From an uncultured Lachnospiraceae bacterium (lineage in GTDB: Bacteria; Bacillota; Clostridia; Lachnospirales; Lachnospiraceae), in the NCBI GenBank assembly GCA_900550235.1, contig URRQ01000001.1, positions 1 through 64,000 of the forward strand: a DNA stretch of 64,000 nucleotides, in the 5' to 3' direction. Under the pieces are notes generated by a model, which was given only the letters and a program-made list of their open reading frames with translations, did not search any database and was not told the origin of the DNA. Of this stretch, positions 41,854 to 51,295 are shown piece after piece (the first letter of the stretch is position 1; each line of letters opens with the position of its first letter). A program made the translations under genes and the position numbers.

Positions 41854-43509
41854 CTACTCTACTGCTTCTTCCGCAATACCGATGCACCCGTCTGCAATAC
41901 GATCCAGATTATATAAAATCTGTGAAAACTCTTTTGTAAGAGCTGTGTCACATTCTTTTTCTTTGATACGTGTCAAATGATCTTTTTTTAATTTCTTCTG
42001 TGCTTTTCGCATACGATCTTTTACATCGATCACTTCCATAGCATATGCTACATCACCATTTTGTACCGCTTCCATAGAACCTTCAAATAAAGCCTGTGAA
42101 ATATCAATACATTCTCCAAGATCATACAATGCTTTTTCAGACATTCTTTTTCCATCTGTATTCATCTGCTTACAGATATATGCCACTTCTCCACAACGGT
42201 CTGCTATACGATCAATGTTGTTCGACACATACAAATGGACTGCTGTCTGTTCAGACTGCTCTTCTGTCAGATTACCACTGGCAAAGAGTCTCGTAATATA
42301 GCTGCTGATGTTTTCACTCAAATGTTTTACTGCCCGAAAAGATTCTTCCATCTTTTCCTGCCAAAGTTTATCTTGCTTTCCGGTAACCGTATCTTTTAAT
42401 GTACTTAACATTGCAGAAGTAATTTCTGAAAGATGCTCCACCTCATTTTTAATCAGATACATAGCTGCTGCCGGCTGACTCAAAACTTTATTGTCTAAAA
42501 ATTTCGGTTCATAACTCAAAGCCTCTTCTTTATCTTTTCCGCTGATGATCCATGTCACAATCTTCACCATAAGCGGAATCAACGGAAGCCAAACCAATGT
42601 GCAGACTACATTAAACGTGGTATGAGCGTTTGCAATCTGTCTGGAAATGATATCAATTTCATTTCCTTTTGGAGAAATGAATTCAACAAACTTTACAAGC
42701 ACAGGAATGAAGAAGAGAAATACTGCACTTCCTGTAATGTTAAATACGCTATGCGCCACCGCTGTTCGTTTCGCATTCTTAGATTGCCCGATTGAAGCTA
42801 AAAGAGCTGTGATTGTTGTTCCAATGTTATCTCCTAACAAAATTGGAATCGCTCCTGCAAGTCCAATCACACTTGTCACACCGTCCGGTCCTGCCTGTGC
42901 CGCAAAATTCTGAAGTACCGCGATCGTTGCAGAACTGCTCTGTACAACTAACGTCATCACCAAGCCAAGAAGCACTCCAAGTACCGGAATTTCTGCAACT
43001 TTTCCCATAAGCTCAATGAAGATCGGACTATTTGCCAATGGTTTCATTACACCGCCCATAATTTCAATTCCTTCAAAAAGAAGACCGAAGGAAAAGATCA
43101 CCATACCAACATTTTTGATTTTTTCTTTTTTGCTTAAAAAATGAATCATAAATCCAACAAAAATAATCGGATAAATATAATCGCTTAACTTAAATGCAAT
43201 CAACTGCGCTGTCATTGTAGTACCGATATTGGCGCCGAAAATAACGGAAATCGCCTGTGGAAGACTCATAAGTCCCGCACTTACAAAACCGATCACCATG
43301 ACCGTTGTTGCAGAACTACTCTGTAATACTGCTGTCACAAGCGCTCCTGCCAAAGCTCCCATGATCGGATTCTTTGTCAAAAACTCCAAAATCTTTTTCA
43401 TACGCTCTCCCGCTGCTTTTTGGAGCGCATCACTCATACTGTTCATGCCATATAAGAACAATGCAAGTCCTCCGGCAAGACCAAATATTATTGAAACATT
43501 CTCATTCAT
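41854..43509 (-). CDS. Na/Pi cotransporter (NptA/YjbB-like) with C-terminal PhoU domain
   Basis: 551 residues. Two inverted Na_Pi_cotrans repeats carry the duplicated QSSSAT motif (63-68 and about 190), as in sodium-phosphate symporters. The last ~200 residues are helical and PhoU-like (EKALYDLGECIDISQALFEG). It moves phosphate with sodium; direction in vivo is uncertain. It is divergent from the PepSY/two-component operon. Confidence 0.92.
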   Translation of the reverse strand: MNENVSIIFGLAGGLALFLYGMNSMSDALQKAAGERMKKILEFLTKNPIMGALAGALVTAVLQSSSATTVMVIGFVSAGLMSLPQAISVIFGANIGTTMTAQLIAFKLSDYIYPIIFVGFMIHFLSKKEKIKNVGMVIFSFGLLFEGIEIMGGVMKPLANSPIFIELMGKVAEIPVLGVLLGLVMTLVVQSSSATIAVLQNFAAQAGPDGVTSVIGLAGAIPILLGDNIGTTITALLASIGQSKNAKRTAVAHSVFNITGSAVFLFFIPVLVKFVEFISPKGNEIDIISRQIANAHTTFNVVCTLVWLPLIPLMVKIVTWIISGKDKEEALSYEPKFLDNKVLSQPAAAMYLIKNEVEHLSEITSAMLSTLKDTVTGKQDKLWQEKMEESFRAVKHLSENISSYITRLFASGNLTEEQSEQTAVHLYVSNNIDRIADRCGEVAYICKQMNTDGKRMSEKALYDLGECIDISQALFEGSMEAVQNGDVAYAMEVIDVKDRMRKAQKKLKKDHLTRIKEKECDTALTKEFSQILYNLDRIADGCIGIAEEAVE

Positions 43510-43696
43510 CTTTTTTTCCTCTCTGTTTTACCAAACTTTGATGTATTCTTTAACGTATTCAAACATAACATTCAAAAATTAAATTCTGAGCAAAGTTTTG
43601 TTAAATCTATGTAAAATCGCTTTACATTTTAGAGATTGTTTCCCATAAAAAACATTTTGTAGTAAAATAGAATTGGAAATTAAAAAAATGAGAATT

Positions 43697-43729
43697 TTTA
43701 ATCTTACTTTAATATTTCTCTCGTATAGT
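43697..43729 (+). promoter_or_regulatory. promoter with tandem 11-bp repeats upstream of the PepSY/TCS operon
   Basis: TTTAATCTTAC (43697-43707) is followed immediately by TTTAATATTTC (43708-43718), and then TATAGT (43724-43729) as a possible -10. There is no consensus -35. Tandem half-sites one helical turn apart are what OmpR-family regulators bind; the regulator of this operon is the likely binder. Confidence 0.4.
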
Positions 43730-43779
43730 GTAATCATAAAATAGAACACAAAAACAACCAACGAAGGGAGATACATTTT

Positions 43780-44406
43780 ATGAAGAAAAGAACATTATTA
43801 CTCACAACACTTGCTGTTTTCACAATCACATTTGCAGGCTGCGGTTCTGCACCCCCAAACAGTACAGCAAAAATACCAAACAATACATCTGGCAATCAAA
43901 TGGAAGCTGCTTCTCCTACGGGAAATAACAACGCTTCACAAACAAATTCAGAAAGCAACATTTCTGAAGATGAGGCAAAGGCTATCGCTCTTTCCGATGC
44001 AGGCGTAACAGAAGACAAACTTACCAATATTCGTATTACACAAGATTCTGATGACGGCGTGTCTGTCTATGATGTAGAATTCTACATTGGCAACAAAGAA
44101 TATGATTACGAAATTGATGCTTCCAACGGTAACATCAGAAGTCAGGATACCGATATAGAAGATGATTTCCATAACAACTCTTCTGATAGCTCTTCCTCTG
44201 TTATCAGTCTGGAAGAGGCCTCTAAAATCGTTCTCGCGAAAGTAGAAGGCGCAACAGAGAAGCATTTACGTATCGCACTTGATACTGATGATGGACAGCA
44301 GATATACGAAGGAGAAATTCACTACAATGGTATGGAATACGAATTTGAATTAAATGCAAAGACAGGGAACATCCTGGAATGGAGCAAAGAGCGGGAGGAT
44401 GACTAA
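43780..44406 (+). CDS. PepSY-domain lipoprotein
   Basis: 208 residues. The signal peptide ends in lipobox TFAGC with Cys21. A low-complexity Asn/Ser/Thr linker (25-60) follows, then two PepSY repeats (about 62-115 and 140-200), each with the pattern ISEDEAKAIALSDAG and YDYEIDASNGNI. PepSY domains bind or inhibit peptidases or sense ligands outside the membrane. It is encoded 2 nt upstream of a response regulator and its kinase, so it is probably an accessory sensor or a target of that system. Confidence 0.9.
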   Translation: MKKRTLLLTTLAVFTITFAGCGSAPPNSTAKIPNNTSGNQMEAASPTGNNNASQTNSESNISEDEAKAIALSDAGVTEDKLTNIRITQDSDDGVSVYDVEFYIGNKEYDYEIDASNGNIRSQDTDIEDDFHNNSSDSSSSVISLEEASKIVLAKVEGATEKHLRIALDTDDGQQIYEGEIHYNGMEYEFELNAKTGNILEWSKEREDD

Positions 44407-44408
44407 TC

Positions 44409-45080
44409 ATGAGAATACTTGTAGCAGAAGATGAAAAAGATATGAATCACATCATAGCTAAGCGTTTGAAAACAGAAGGATATAGCGTAGATTCCTGTTT
44501 TGACGGTATAGAAGTATTCGACTATCTGGCATGCGCAGAATATGATGCCATCATTCTCGATATCATGATGCCTCGCATGGATGGACTACAAGTATTAAAA
44601 AAATTAAGAGAACAAGAACACCAGGTTCCGGTTCTCCTACTTACTGCAAAAGACAGTGTGGAGGACCGGGTAACCGGTTTAGATGCTGGCGCCGATGACT
44701 ATTTGGTCAAACCTTTTGCTTTCCAAGAATTACTTGCAAGGATTCGTGTTATGCTACGCAAACCCGCTTCTGTCAAAACGACCGTATACTCCATTGCCGA
44801 TCTGGAAGTACATACCGATACACATCAGGTAATTCGCGGAAACAAAGAAATCCACCTGTCTTCCAAGGAATTTTCCCTACTCCGCTATATGATACAAAAT
44901 GCAGGCATCGTCCTTTCTCGCGAAAAGCTAGAACAACATATTTGGAATTACGATTTTTCCGGCGGATCCAATGTCATTGACGTTTATATTCGGTATCTCC
45001 GCAAAAAAATCGACGATGGTTTCGACAAAAAATTAATTCAAACCATTCGCGGAGAAGGATACGTCCTTCGCGAATCCTAA
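44409..45080 (+). CDS. OmpR-family response regulator
   Basis: 223 residues. The receiver has acidic residues EDE near 7-9, phospho-acceptor Asp51 (ILDIMMPRMDG) and Lys near 101 (YLVKPF). The C-terminal winged helix is about 125-222 (EFSLLRYMIQNAGIVLSREKL, DVYIRYLRKKID). It is co-transcribed with the PepSY lipoprotein and the kinase 22 nt downstream. It is likely to bind the tandem repeats in front of the operon. Confidence 0.94.
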   Translation: MRILVAEDEKDMNHIIAKRLKTEGYSVDSCFDGIEVFDYLACAEYDAIILDIMMPRMDGLQVLKKLREQEHQVPVLLLTAKDSVEDRVTGLDAGADDYLVKPFAFQELLARIRVMLRKPASVKTTVYSIADLEVHTDTHQVIRGNKEIHLSSKEFSLLRYMIQNAGIVLSREKLEQHIWNYDFSGGSNVIDVYIRYLRKKIDDGFDKKLIQTIRGEGYVLRES

Positions 45081-45102
45081 CACCCGGAAAGAAGGTTCCC
45101 TC

Positions 45103-46485
45103 ATGATACATTTTTCATTAAAAACAAAACTGACTGCACTCTACACCATTCTCATGACTGCTGTTGTCTGCATGATTCTTGCCTTTTTATTTTCTTTTAG
45201 CAACAAAGAAATATTGACCGGTGTAGGAAGACAACTAGAGGAGCGGGTTTCCGACTCTCTAGACGACATTCGCTTTGACGGTGAGTATTTGGAAGTAGAT
45301 TCCGATTTTTTAGAGCTAAAAAATGGAATCTATCTTTCCCTATATGCTACTAACGGAAACTTTCTCTATGGAAAAATACCGTACGGTTTTGATAACTCTC
45401 TTCCTTTTGAAAACGGCAATGTAAGAAAAGTAAAAAACGGCGATACACAGTATTACGCACTAGATCTGGTTTATGAAATTCCCGGATATGGTGTAGTAGA
45501 TATTCGAGGGATTTCTTCCATCACCGCCGCGGAAAAAAGTTTTATCATGACCGTTCGGCTTTCACTTATTTTGCTGCCATTGATTCTTGTCATCACTGCC
45601 ATTCTCGGATATTTTATGACAAAAAGAACGCTTCGTCCTGTCGATCAAATAACCCGTACCGTACAGGCTATCCAAGCAGACGACGACTTATCTCGGCGTG
45701 TTTCTCTTGGAAAAGGAAATGACGAAATCTACCGACTCGCTTCCACTTTCGATAGCATGCTTGCACAGATTGAAAACAGTATGGTTCGCGAACGCCAATT
45801 TACATCTGATGTCGCTCATGAACTCCGAACCCCTCTTTCTACAATGACATTAATCTGTGACAACCTGCTCTCCGGCAATCATCTGGAGGCCTCTACACGG
45901 GAAGACCTGCTTCTCCTTCAAAAAAAGGTGCATGGTCTTTCTCACATGGTTTCTCAGCTTCTTATGCTTTCCAGAGCAGATCAAGGGCGTGCCAAACTCG
46001 AACTAGAATCACTAAACTTAAGCGAAATTGCTCTGATTGCCTGTGAAGAAGCCAAAGAACTTGCCTCTGCCAAACATATATCTGTCGAATATAATTTAGA
46101 ACCGGAACTCTCAATGGTTGGAGATGAAACTTTGCTTATTCGTTTTTTCCTGAATCTTCTGAATAACGCAATCTGTTATGGAAAAGAAAACGGACATATC
46201 TGGCTTACTCTGCAACGGGACGCCGAGAATCCTCTCTATATCAAAGGTTCTGTAAAAGATGATGGAATCGGTATCAGCAAAAAAGATCTTCCACATATAT
46301 GGGAACGTTTCTATCAGGCAGATGCATCACGTACAGACAGTGAAAACTCCGGTCTAGGCCTCTCTATGGTGAATTGGATCGTAAAAGCTCATCATGGAAC
46401 GATTCAAGTAAAAAGTAGTCTAGGAGAAGGTAGTGAATTTTCATTCTCTTTTCCATGTGACAAAGAGCATATAAATACTACTTAA
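45103..46485 (+). CDS. sensor histidine kinase
   Basis: 460 residues. Helix 1 spans about 10-31 and helix 2 about 150-172, enclosing a ~115-residue extracytoplasmic sensor. A HAMP domain follows, then HisKA with His239 (SDVAHELRTPLS), and HATPase_c with NLLNNAICYGKENG, DDGIGISKKD and GLGLSMV. It is the partner of the regulator at 44409. The extracellular part may contact the PepSY lipoprotein. Confidence 0.94.
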   Translation: MIHFSLKTKLTALYTILMTAVVCMILAFLFSFSNKEILTGVGRQLEERVSDSLDDIRFDGEYLEVDSDFLELKNGIYLSLYATNGNFLYGKIPYGFDNSLPFENGNVRKVKNGDTQYYALDLVYEIPGYGVVDIRGISSITAAEKSFIMTVRLSLILLPLILVITAILGYFMTKRTLRPVDQITRTVQAIQADDDLSRRVSLGKGNDEIYRLASTFDSMLAQIENSMVRERQFTSDVAHELRTPLSTMTLICDNLLSGNHLEASTREDLLLLQKKVHGLSHMVSQLLMLSRADQGRAKLELESLNLSEIALIACEEAKELASAKHISVEYNLEPELSMVGDETLLIRFFLNLLNNAICYGKENGHIWLTLQRDAENPLYIKGSVKDDGIGISKKDLPHIWERFYQADASRTDSENSGLGLSMVNWIVKAHHGTIQVKSSLGEGSEFSFSFPCDKEHINTT

Positions 46486-46530
46486 AAACAGGGGGCTAAT
46501 TCTCGAATGGATATTAGCGCCCTGTTTTGA
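46484..46530. terminator. bidirectional terminator between kinase and XRE genes
   Basis: AAAACAGGG (46485-46493) pairs with CCCTGTTTT (46520-46528), with an inner CTAAT/ATTAG pairing. It lies between convergent genes. Confidence 0.85.
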
Positions 46531-46561
46531 AAATGATTCGATTGATGTGTATCTAATGATT

Positions 46562-47317
46562 TTATTCGTATTTTTTCCCTACGTAATAAGTTGCCGCTAA
46601 TGTCAAAAATATCGCGAACCAAGCTGCATAAATTCGTAATTCAATCCATAATCCTTTACCACCGATCAAAAAACAACCATAACAAAAGACAGGTGCCAGC
46701 ACCGTTATACCTAATGACACGCTTCTAAATACATTTAATATATAACTCCAGTTTTCATTGTTAAATGATAAACCTACCATGTGGATCCTAAAAATTCCCT
46801 GTGACACAAAATTGATTTTATTACCATCGTAGTATGTCGGCAACTCCTTTGCGAAAGGGCACAGCCACGTCGCAAATATCAACATAACACCGGAAATTTT
46901 CAAACTATCACGTAACAATTCTAATTCCATATTCGATACCGTAAACAAAATAAGCTCTATAAAAACAATAAGAACACAACTCAAATAGGCAATTCTCCAC
47001 TTTGTTTTGCGTTTTTTTATCACATCTTGTACCGATAATTCCAAAGAACCAACAACAAGAGTTTCTACTTCTTCTGCATGCATATCTTTTTTTATGTCGA
47101 TTCGTTCTCCTTTTAAAAGCTCTGTTACTGTGACTTCCAATATTTCAGAAATAGGTATTAAAAGCATGACGTTAGGTATGCTTGCACCTCGCTCCCATTT
47201 GCTTACGGTTTTGTCTGAAACAAAGAGTTTTTCAGCAAGTTCTTTTTGTGTGAGACTCTTTTCTTTTCTTAACTCACAAATAAATTTTCCAAACTTTTCG
47301 TTGTCAAGTTGATACAT
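46562..47317 (-). CDS. XRE-family regulator fused to a membrane domain
   Basis: 251 residues. The N-terminal Cro/C1-type helix-turn-helix is at about 9-65 (LTQKELAEKLFVSDKTVSKWERGASIPN). It is followed by about 40 linker residues and four or five membrane helices (from about 107). Membrane-tethered XRE proteins are common in clostridia and have no general assigned role. An AGGAGG site precedes the ATG, and it is monocistronic. Confidence 0.85.
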   Translation of the reverse strand: MYQLDNEKFGKFICELRKEKSLTQKELAEKLFVSDKTVSKWERGASIPNVMLLIPISEILEVTVTELLKGERIDIKKDMHAEEVETLVVGSLELSVQDVIKKRKTKWRIAYLSCVLIVFIELILFTVSNMELELLRDSLKISGVMLIFATWLCPFAKELPTYYDGNKINFVSQGIFRIHMVGLSFNNENWSYILNVFRSVSLGITVLAPVFCYGCFLIGGKGLWIELRIYAAWFAIFLTLAATYYVGKKYE

Positions 47318-47463
47318 AGTTTTTACCTCCTATCCTGCTCACATTCTATAATAGCGGATAAATAAAGTAAACCTACCAACAGTAGAATTGAAAAAATACC
47401 CCTTTTCAAGGAAAAATCTAGATCATACTCTGCCCTGTATTGTTGTTATCGAATGAGCAAAGA

Positions 47464-47499
47464 AATAAGCGTATCACTATTTCTAATGATACGCTTATC
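47464..47499 (-). terminator. terminator downstream of ppdK
   Basis: AAGCGTATCA (47468-47477) pairs with TGATACGCTT (47488-47497). On the minus strand it is followed by ATTTCTTT. It lies about 40 nt past the ppdK stop. Confidence 0.75.
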
Positions 47500-47534
47500 T
47501 TATTTCATTTTTTAATTAAGAGCTATTAAAACTC

Positions 47535-50159
47535 CTATTTATTGTTGATAGCTGCCTGAGCTGCTGCTAATCTTGCGATCGGCACACGGAATGGTGAGCA
47601 AGATACATAGTCTAAGCCAATCTTGTGGCAGAATTCTACAGAACTTGGATCTCCACCGTGCTCTCCACAGATACCTACGTGTAATTCTGGATTTACTGGT
47701 CTTCCTAATTTCACAGCTGTTTCCATTAATTTACCTACACCGATCTGGTCTAATTTTGCAAATGGATCGTTTTCGAAGATCTTTGTATCGTAGTAAGCCT
47801 CTAAGAACTTACCAGCATCATCACGAGAGAATCCAAATGTCATCTGTGTTAAGTCGTTTGTACCAAAGCAGAAGAAGTCAGCTTCTTTTGCAATCTCATC
47901 AGCTGTAAGAGCTGCTCTTGGGATTTCGATCATTGTACCAACATGGTATTTCAAATCAATATCTGCTGCTGCGATTTCAGCATCTGCTGTTTCTACAACA
48001 ACTTTCTTAACGAATTTTAATTCTTTGATATCACCGATAAGTGGAATCATGATCTCTGGGCATACATTCCAATCTGCATGTCTCTTCTGAACATTGATTG
48101 CTGCACGGATAACAGCTTTTGTCTGCATCTTAGCAATTTCTGGGTAAGTAACTGCAAGACGGCATCCACGGTGTCCCATCATTGGGTTGAACTCATGAAG
48201 AGAATCGATAAGAGATTTGATCTCTTCTACTGTTTTGTTCTTTGTATCAGCTAATTTCTGGATATCTTCATCTGTTGTTGGAACAAACTCATGAAGAGGT
48301 GGATCCAAGAAACGGATTGTAACCGGATTTCCTTCCAAAGCTTCGTATAATGCTTCGAAGTCTCCTTGCTGATATGGAAGAATCTTATCAAGTGCTTCTT
48401 CTCTTTCTTCTACTGTATCAGAACAGATCATCTCACGGAATGCTGCAATTCTGTCCTCTTCGAAGAACATATGCTCTGTACGGCAAAGACCGATACCTTC
48501 TGCACCAAGTTCACGAGCTTTTTTAGCATCTGCTGGTGTATCTGCATTTGTTCTAACGCCAAGTTTTCTGTATTTATCAGCCCATCCCATGATTCTTCCG
48601 AATTCACCTGCGATTGTAGCGTCTACTGTAGGAATGATTCCGTCGTAGATGTTACCTGTTGTTCCGTCAAGAGAGATTGCATCTCCTTCATGGAATTCTT
48701 TTCCTGCTAATGTAAATCTCTTGTTCTCTTCATCCATCTTGATGTCGCCACATCCAGATACACAGCATGTACCCATACCACGAGCAACAACAGCTGCGTG
48801 AGATGTCATACCACCACGTACTGTTAAGATACCCTGAGCAGATTTCATACCTGTGATATCTTCTGGTGATGTTTCAAGACGAACAAGAACAACTTTTTCT
48901 CCTCTTGCAGCCCATTCTACAGCATCTTCTGCTGTGAATACAACTTTACCGCAAGCAGCTCCCGGAGAAGCTCCAAGACCTTTACCCATTGGTGTAGCAG
49001 CTTTTAATGCGTCAGCATCAAACTGTGGGTGAAGTAATGTATCTAAGTTACGAGGATCAATCATAGCTACAGCTTTTTCTTCTGTGATCATTCCTTCGTC
49101 TACTAAGTCACAAGCGATCTTTAATGCAGCCTGAGCTGTTCTCTTACCGTTACGTGTCTGTAACATGTAGAGTTTTTTATCTTCGATTGTGAACTCCATG
49201 TCCTGCATATCTCTGTAGTGATCTTCCAAAGTATTGCAGATACCTACGAACTGATCGTAAACTTCTGGCATAACTTCTTTTAACTGATCAATCTTCTGTG
49301 GTGTACGAACACCAGCAACAACGTCTTCGCCCTGAGCGTTCATTAAGAACTCACCCATTAAGTGCTTGTCACCTGTAGCTGGATCACGTGTAAATGCAAC
49401 ACCTGTTCCTGATGTTTCTCCCATGTTACCAAATGCCATCATCTGTACGTTAACAGCAGTTCCCCATGAGTATGGGATATCGTTGTCACGACGGTAAACG
49501 TTAGCACGCGGGTTGTCCCATGAACGGAATACAGCTTTTACAGCACCCATTAACTGTTCCTTCGGATCTACTGGGAATTCTTCTCCGATTTTTTCTTTGT
49601 ATTCTGCTTTGAACTGATTTGCAAGTACTTCCAAGTCTTCTGCTGTAAGGTCTACGTCCTGTGTAATACCTTTTTCTTCTTTCATCTTATCGATGAGTTC
49701 TTCGAAGTATTTTTTACCAACTTCCATAACTACGTCTGAGTACATCTGGATAAATCTTCTGTAGCAGTCCCATGCCCAACGAGGATTTCCTGATTTTTCA
49801 GCAAGTACATGAACAACTTCTTCATTTAAACCAAGGTTTAAGATTGTGTCCATCATACCTGGCATAGAAGCTCTTGCTCCTGAACGTACAGATACGAGAA
49901 GTGGATTCTCTTTGTCACCGAATTTCTTTCCAGTAACCTCTTCCATCTTAACGATTGCGTCCATGATCTGTCCCATGATTTCTTCGTTAATTGTTTTCCC
50001 ATCCTCATAATACTGTGTACAAGCATCTGTTGTAATTGTGAATCCCTGTGGTACAGGAAGACCTAATTTTGTCATCTCAGCAAGGTTCGCACCTTTTCCA
50101 CCAAGGGTATTTCTCATGCTCGCATCACCTTCAGTGAACATATAAACCCATTTTGCCAT
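47535..50159 (-). CDS. ppdK: pyruvate, phosphate dikinase
   Basis: 874 residues, the normal length. It interconverts pyruvate, ATP and Pi with PEP, AMP and PPi; in anaerobes it often serves glycolysis or gluconeogenesis. The N-terminal ATP-grasp opens with GGKGANLAEM. The swivelling domain has GGMTSHAAVVARG with phospho-His near 455. The C-terminal PEP domain ends with GICGEHGGDP and catalytic Cys in YVSCSPFRVP near 830. Codon use looks highly adapted, as expected for an abundant enzyme. It is monocistronic. Confidence 0.98.
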   Translation of the reverse strand: MAKWVYMFTEGDASMRNTLGGKGANLAEMTKLGLPVPQGFTITTDACTQYYEDGKTINEEIMGQIMDAIVKMEEVTGKKFGDKENPLLVSVRSGARASMPGMMDTILNLGLNEEVVHVLAEKSGNPRWAWDCYRRFIQMYSDVVMEVGKKYFEELIDKMKEEKGITQDVDLTAEDLEVLANQFKAEYKEKIGEEFPVDPKEQLMGAVKAVFRSWDNPRANVYRRDNDIPYSWGTAVNVQMMAFGNMGETSGTGVAFTRDPATGDKHLMGEFLMNAQGEDVVAGVRTPQKIDQLKEVMPEVYDQFVGICNTLEDHYRDMQDMEFTIEDKKLYMLQTRNGKRTAQAALKIACDLVDEGMITEEKAVAMIDPRNLDTLLHPQFDADALKAATPMGKGLGASPGAACGKVVFTAEDAVEWAARGEKVVLVRLETSPEDITGMKSAQGILTVRGGMTSHAAVVARGMGTCCVSGCGDIKMDEENKRFTLAGKEFHEGDAISLDGTTGNIYDGIIPTVDATIAGEFGRIMGWADKYRKLGVRTNADTPADAKKARELGAEGIGLCRTEHMFFEEDRIAAFREMICSDTVEEREEALDKILPYQQGDFEALYEALEGNPVTIRFLDPPLHEFVPTTDEDIQKLADTKNKTVEEIKSLIDSLHEFNPMMGHRGCRLAVTYPEIAKMQTKAVIRAAINVQKRHADWNVCPEIMIPLIGDIKELKFVKKVVVETADAEIAAADIDLKYHVGTMIEIPRAALTADEIAKEADFFCFGTNDLTQMTFGFSRDDAGKFLEAYYDTKIFENDPFAKLDQIGVGKLMETAVKLGRPVNPELHVGICGEHGGDPSSVEFCHKIGLDYVSCSPFRVPIARLAAAQAAINNK

Positions 50160-50325
50160 GTCTTTATGACCTCCTATAAATTTTTATTAATACATCGCAA
50201 GAAAGCACCTGTATCTCCGGACTACTCTCTTACTTTATATTATCAGTATATAATGTGACATAATATGCCACGTATATCATATATATTTTATACGCTTTGA
50301 CAAGGTTCGTCAAGAGGTATTACTT

Positions 50326-50410
50326 ATTGGGGACGTAGTATTTTGCTGTTTTGCTACGTCCCCAATTAATTATTACCCTGTCCCTTTTTGCAGAACCCCT
50401 TGTCCCTTTC
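50326..50410. repeat. left inverted flank of the RAYT element
   Basis: A palindrome ATTGGGGACGTAG / CTACGTCCCCAAT (50326-50338 with 50354-50366) is followed by ACCCTGTCCCTTTTTGCAG and CCCCTTGTCCCTTTC. It is the inverted counterpart of 51212-51293. Confidence 0.9.
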
Positions 50411-50413
50411 TAA

Positions 50414-51178
50414 TTATTTGAGATATTGTTCTCTGACTTCACATAAAATCTTTTCACTTTCTCTTATTGATATTCCCATTTTCTCAATCAAATATTCTTT
50501 GAACTTCTCTCTTAGCAGCTTTTCTTCTACAAATCTTTCTTTACTTTCAATCTCTAGTTGTTGTTTCATTTCATCCAAATATGTAATCGCAACATCTAAC
50601 TTTTGTCTCGACACATCCTCTGCAACATCTGCAAACACATCTCTTTGTGTCTTAAAATGGAAATTCATAAAATCCTCCCAATCTTCAAATCTCTCGCAAA
50701 AAATCTTTAACGCTCTTTCATCTAATAACTGTAACGTTCTTGTTTTGTATTCCAAAACACTGCTATATTTATAATTCATAATATTTTTTACATGATGTGC
50801 TTTTAAAGGATTTAAATGAATATATCTAAGACAATTCCAAAAATATCTTGATGTTTCTATGCATTCACTTATAAAACGATTCTGAAAAACATGTCCGTTT
50901 CTTTTATGTTTGTAATTATAGTATTCAGCATATTTTGCCAAACACTTTGCCATATACATGGATAAATCTTGAAGTTCTGATTTGATAATTAAATGTACAT
51001 GATTTGACATAATGCAATAAGCATATATTTCCACATTATGATCAGATAAAATTTCTTTTAAGATACGTTTCAAATATAATTTTTCTCTCGTCTGATTAAA
51101 AATCAGTTCTTTATTAATACCTCTTGCAATAACATGGTAAAATCCAGTAATGCTTTCTTTTCTTCTTTTTCTAGGCAT
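50414..51178 (-). CDS. REP-associated tyrosine transposase (RAYT, Y1 family)
   Basis: 254 residues. The HUH motif is SNHVHLII with His60 and His62; the catalytic Tyr lies among Tyr83/86/87 (YAEYYNYK). The RAYT-typical GHVFQNRF is at 96-103 and RYIHLNPLKA at about 118-127. A C-terminal ~100-residue helical extension follows. Such single-domain proteins nick and mobilise palindromic REP sequences. Matching palindromes flank the gene on both sides, and a partner pair without a transposase is at 19.65-19.91 kb. The element sits between ppdK and glyS. Confidence 0.92.
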   Translation of the reverse strand: MPRKRRKESITGFYHVIARGINKELIFNQTREKLYLKRILKEILSDHNVEIYAYCIMSNHVHLIIKSELQDLSMYMAKCLAKYAEYYNYKHKRNGHVFQNRFISECIETSRYFWNCLRYIHLNPLKAHHVKNIMNYKYSSVLEYKTRTLQLLDERALKIFCERFEDWEDFMNFHFKTQRDVFADVAEDVSRQKLDVAITYLDEMKQQLEIESKERFVEEKLLREKFKEYLIEKMGISIRESEKILCEVREQYLK

Positions 51179-51211
51179 TTTTCACCTTCTCACTTCTTTA
51201 TGACCTAAAAA

Positions 51212-51293
51212 GGGACAAGGGTTTCTGCAAAAAGGGACATACCATTTTTTAATTGGGGACGTAGTAAAACTATAAAATACTACGTCCCCAATT
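51212..51293. repeat. right inverted flank of the RAYT element
   Basis: GGGACAAGGG and GCAAAAAGGGACA are followed by a perfect 16-bp palindrome (51251-51266 with 51278-51293). It ends 2 nt from the glyS stop codon, the same spacing seen at the HPr-like gene. Confidence 0.9.
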
Positions 51294-51295
51294 AA

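Noticed and set aside
50414..51178. Classical IS200/IS605 insertion sequence
   Set aside because: No TnpB is present, the protein carries RAYT-specific motifs, and the flanks are REP-like palindromes rather than IS ends.
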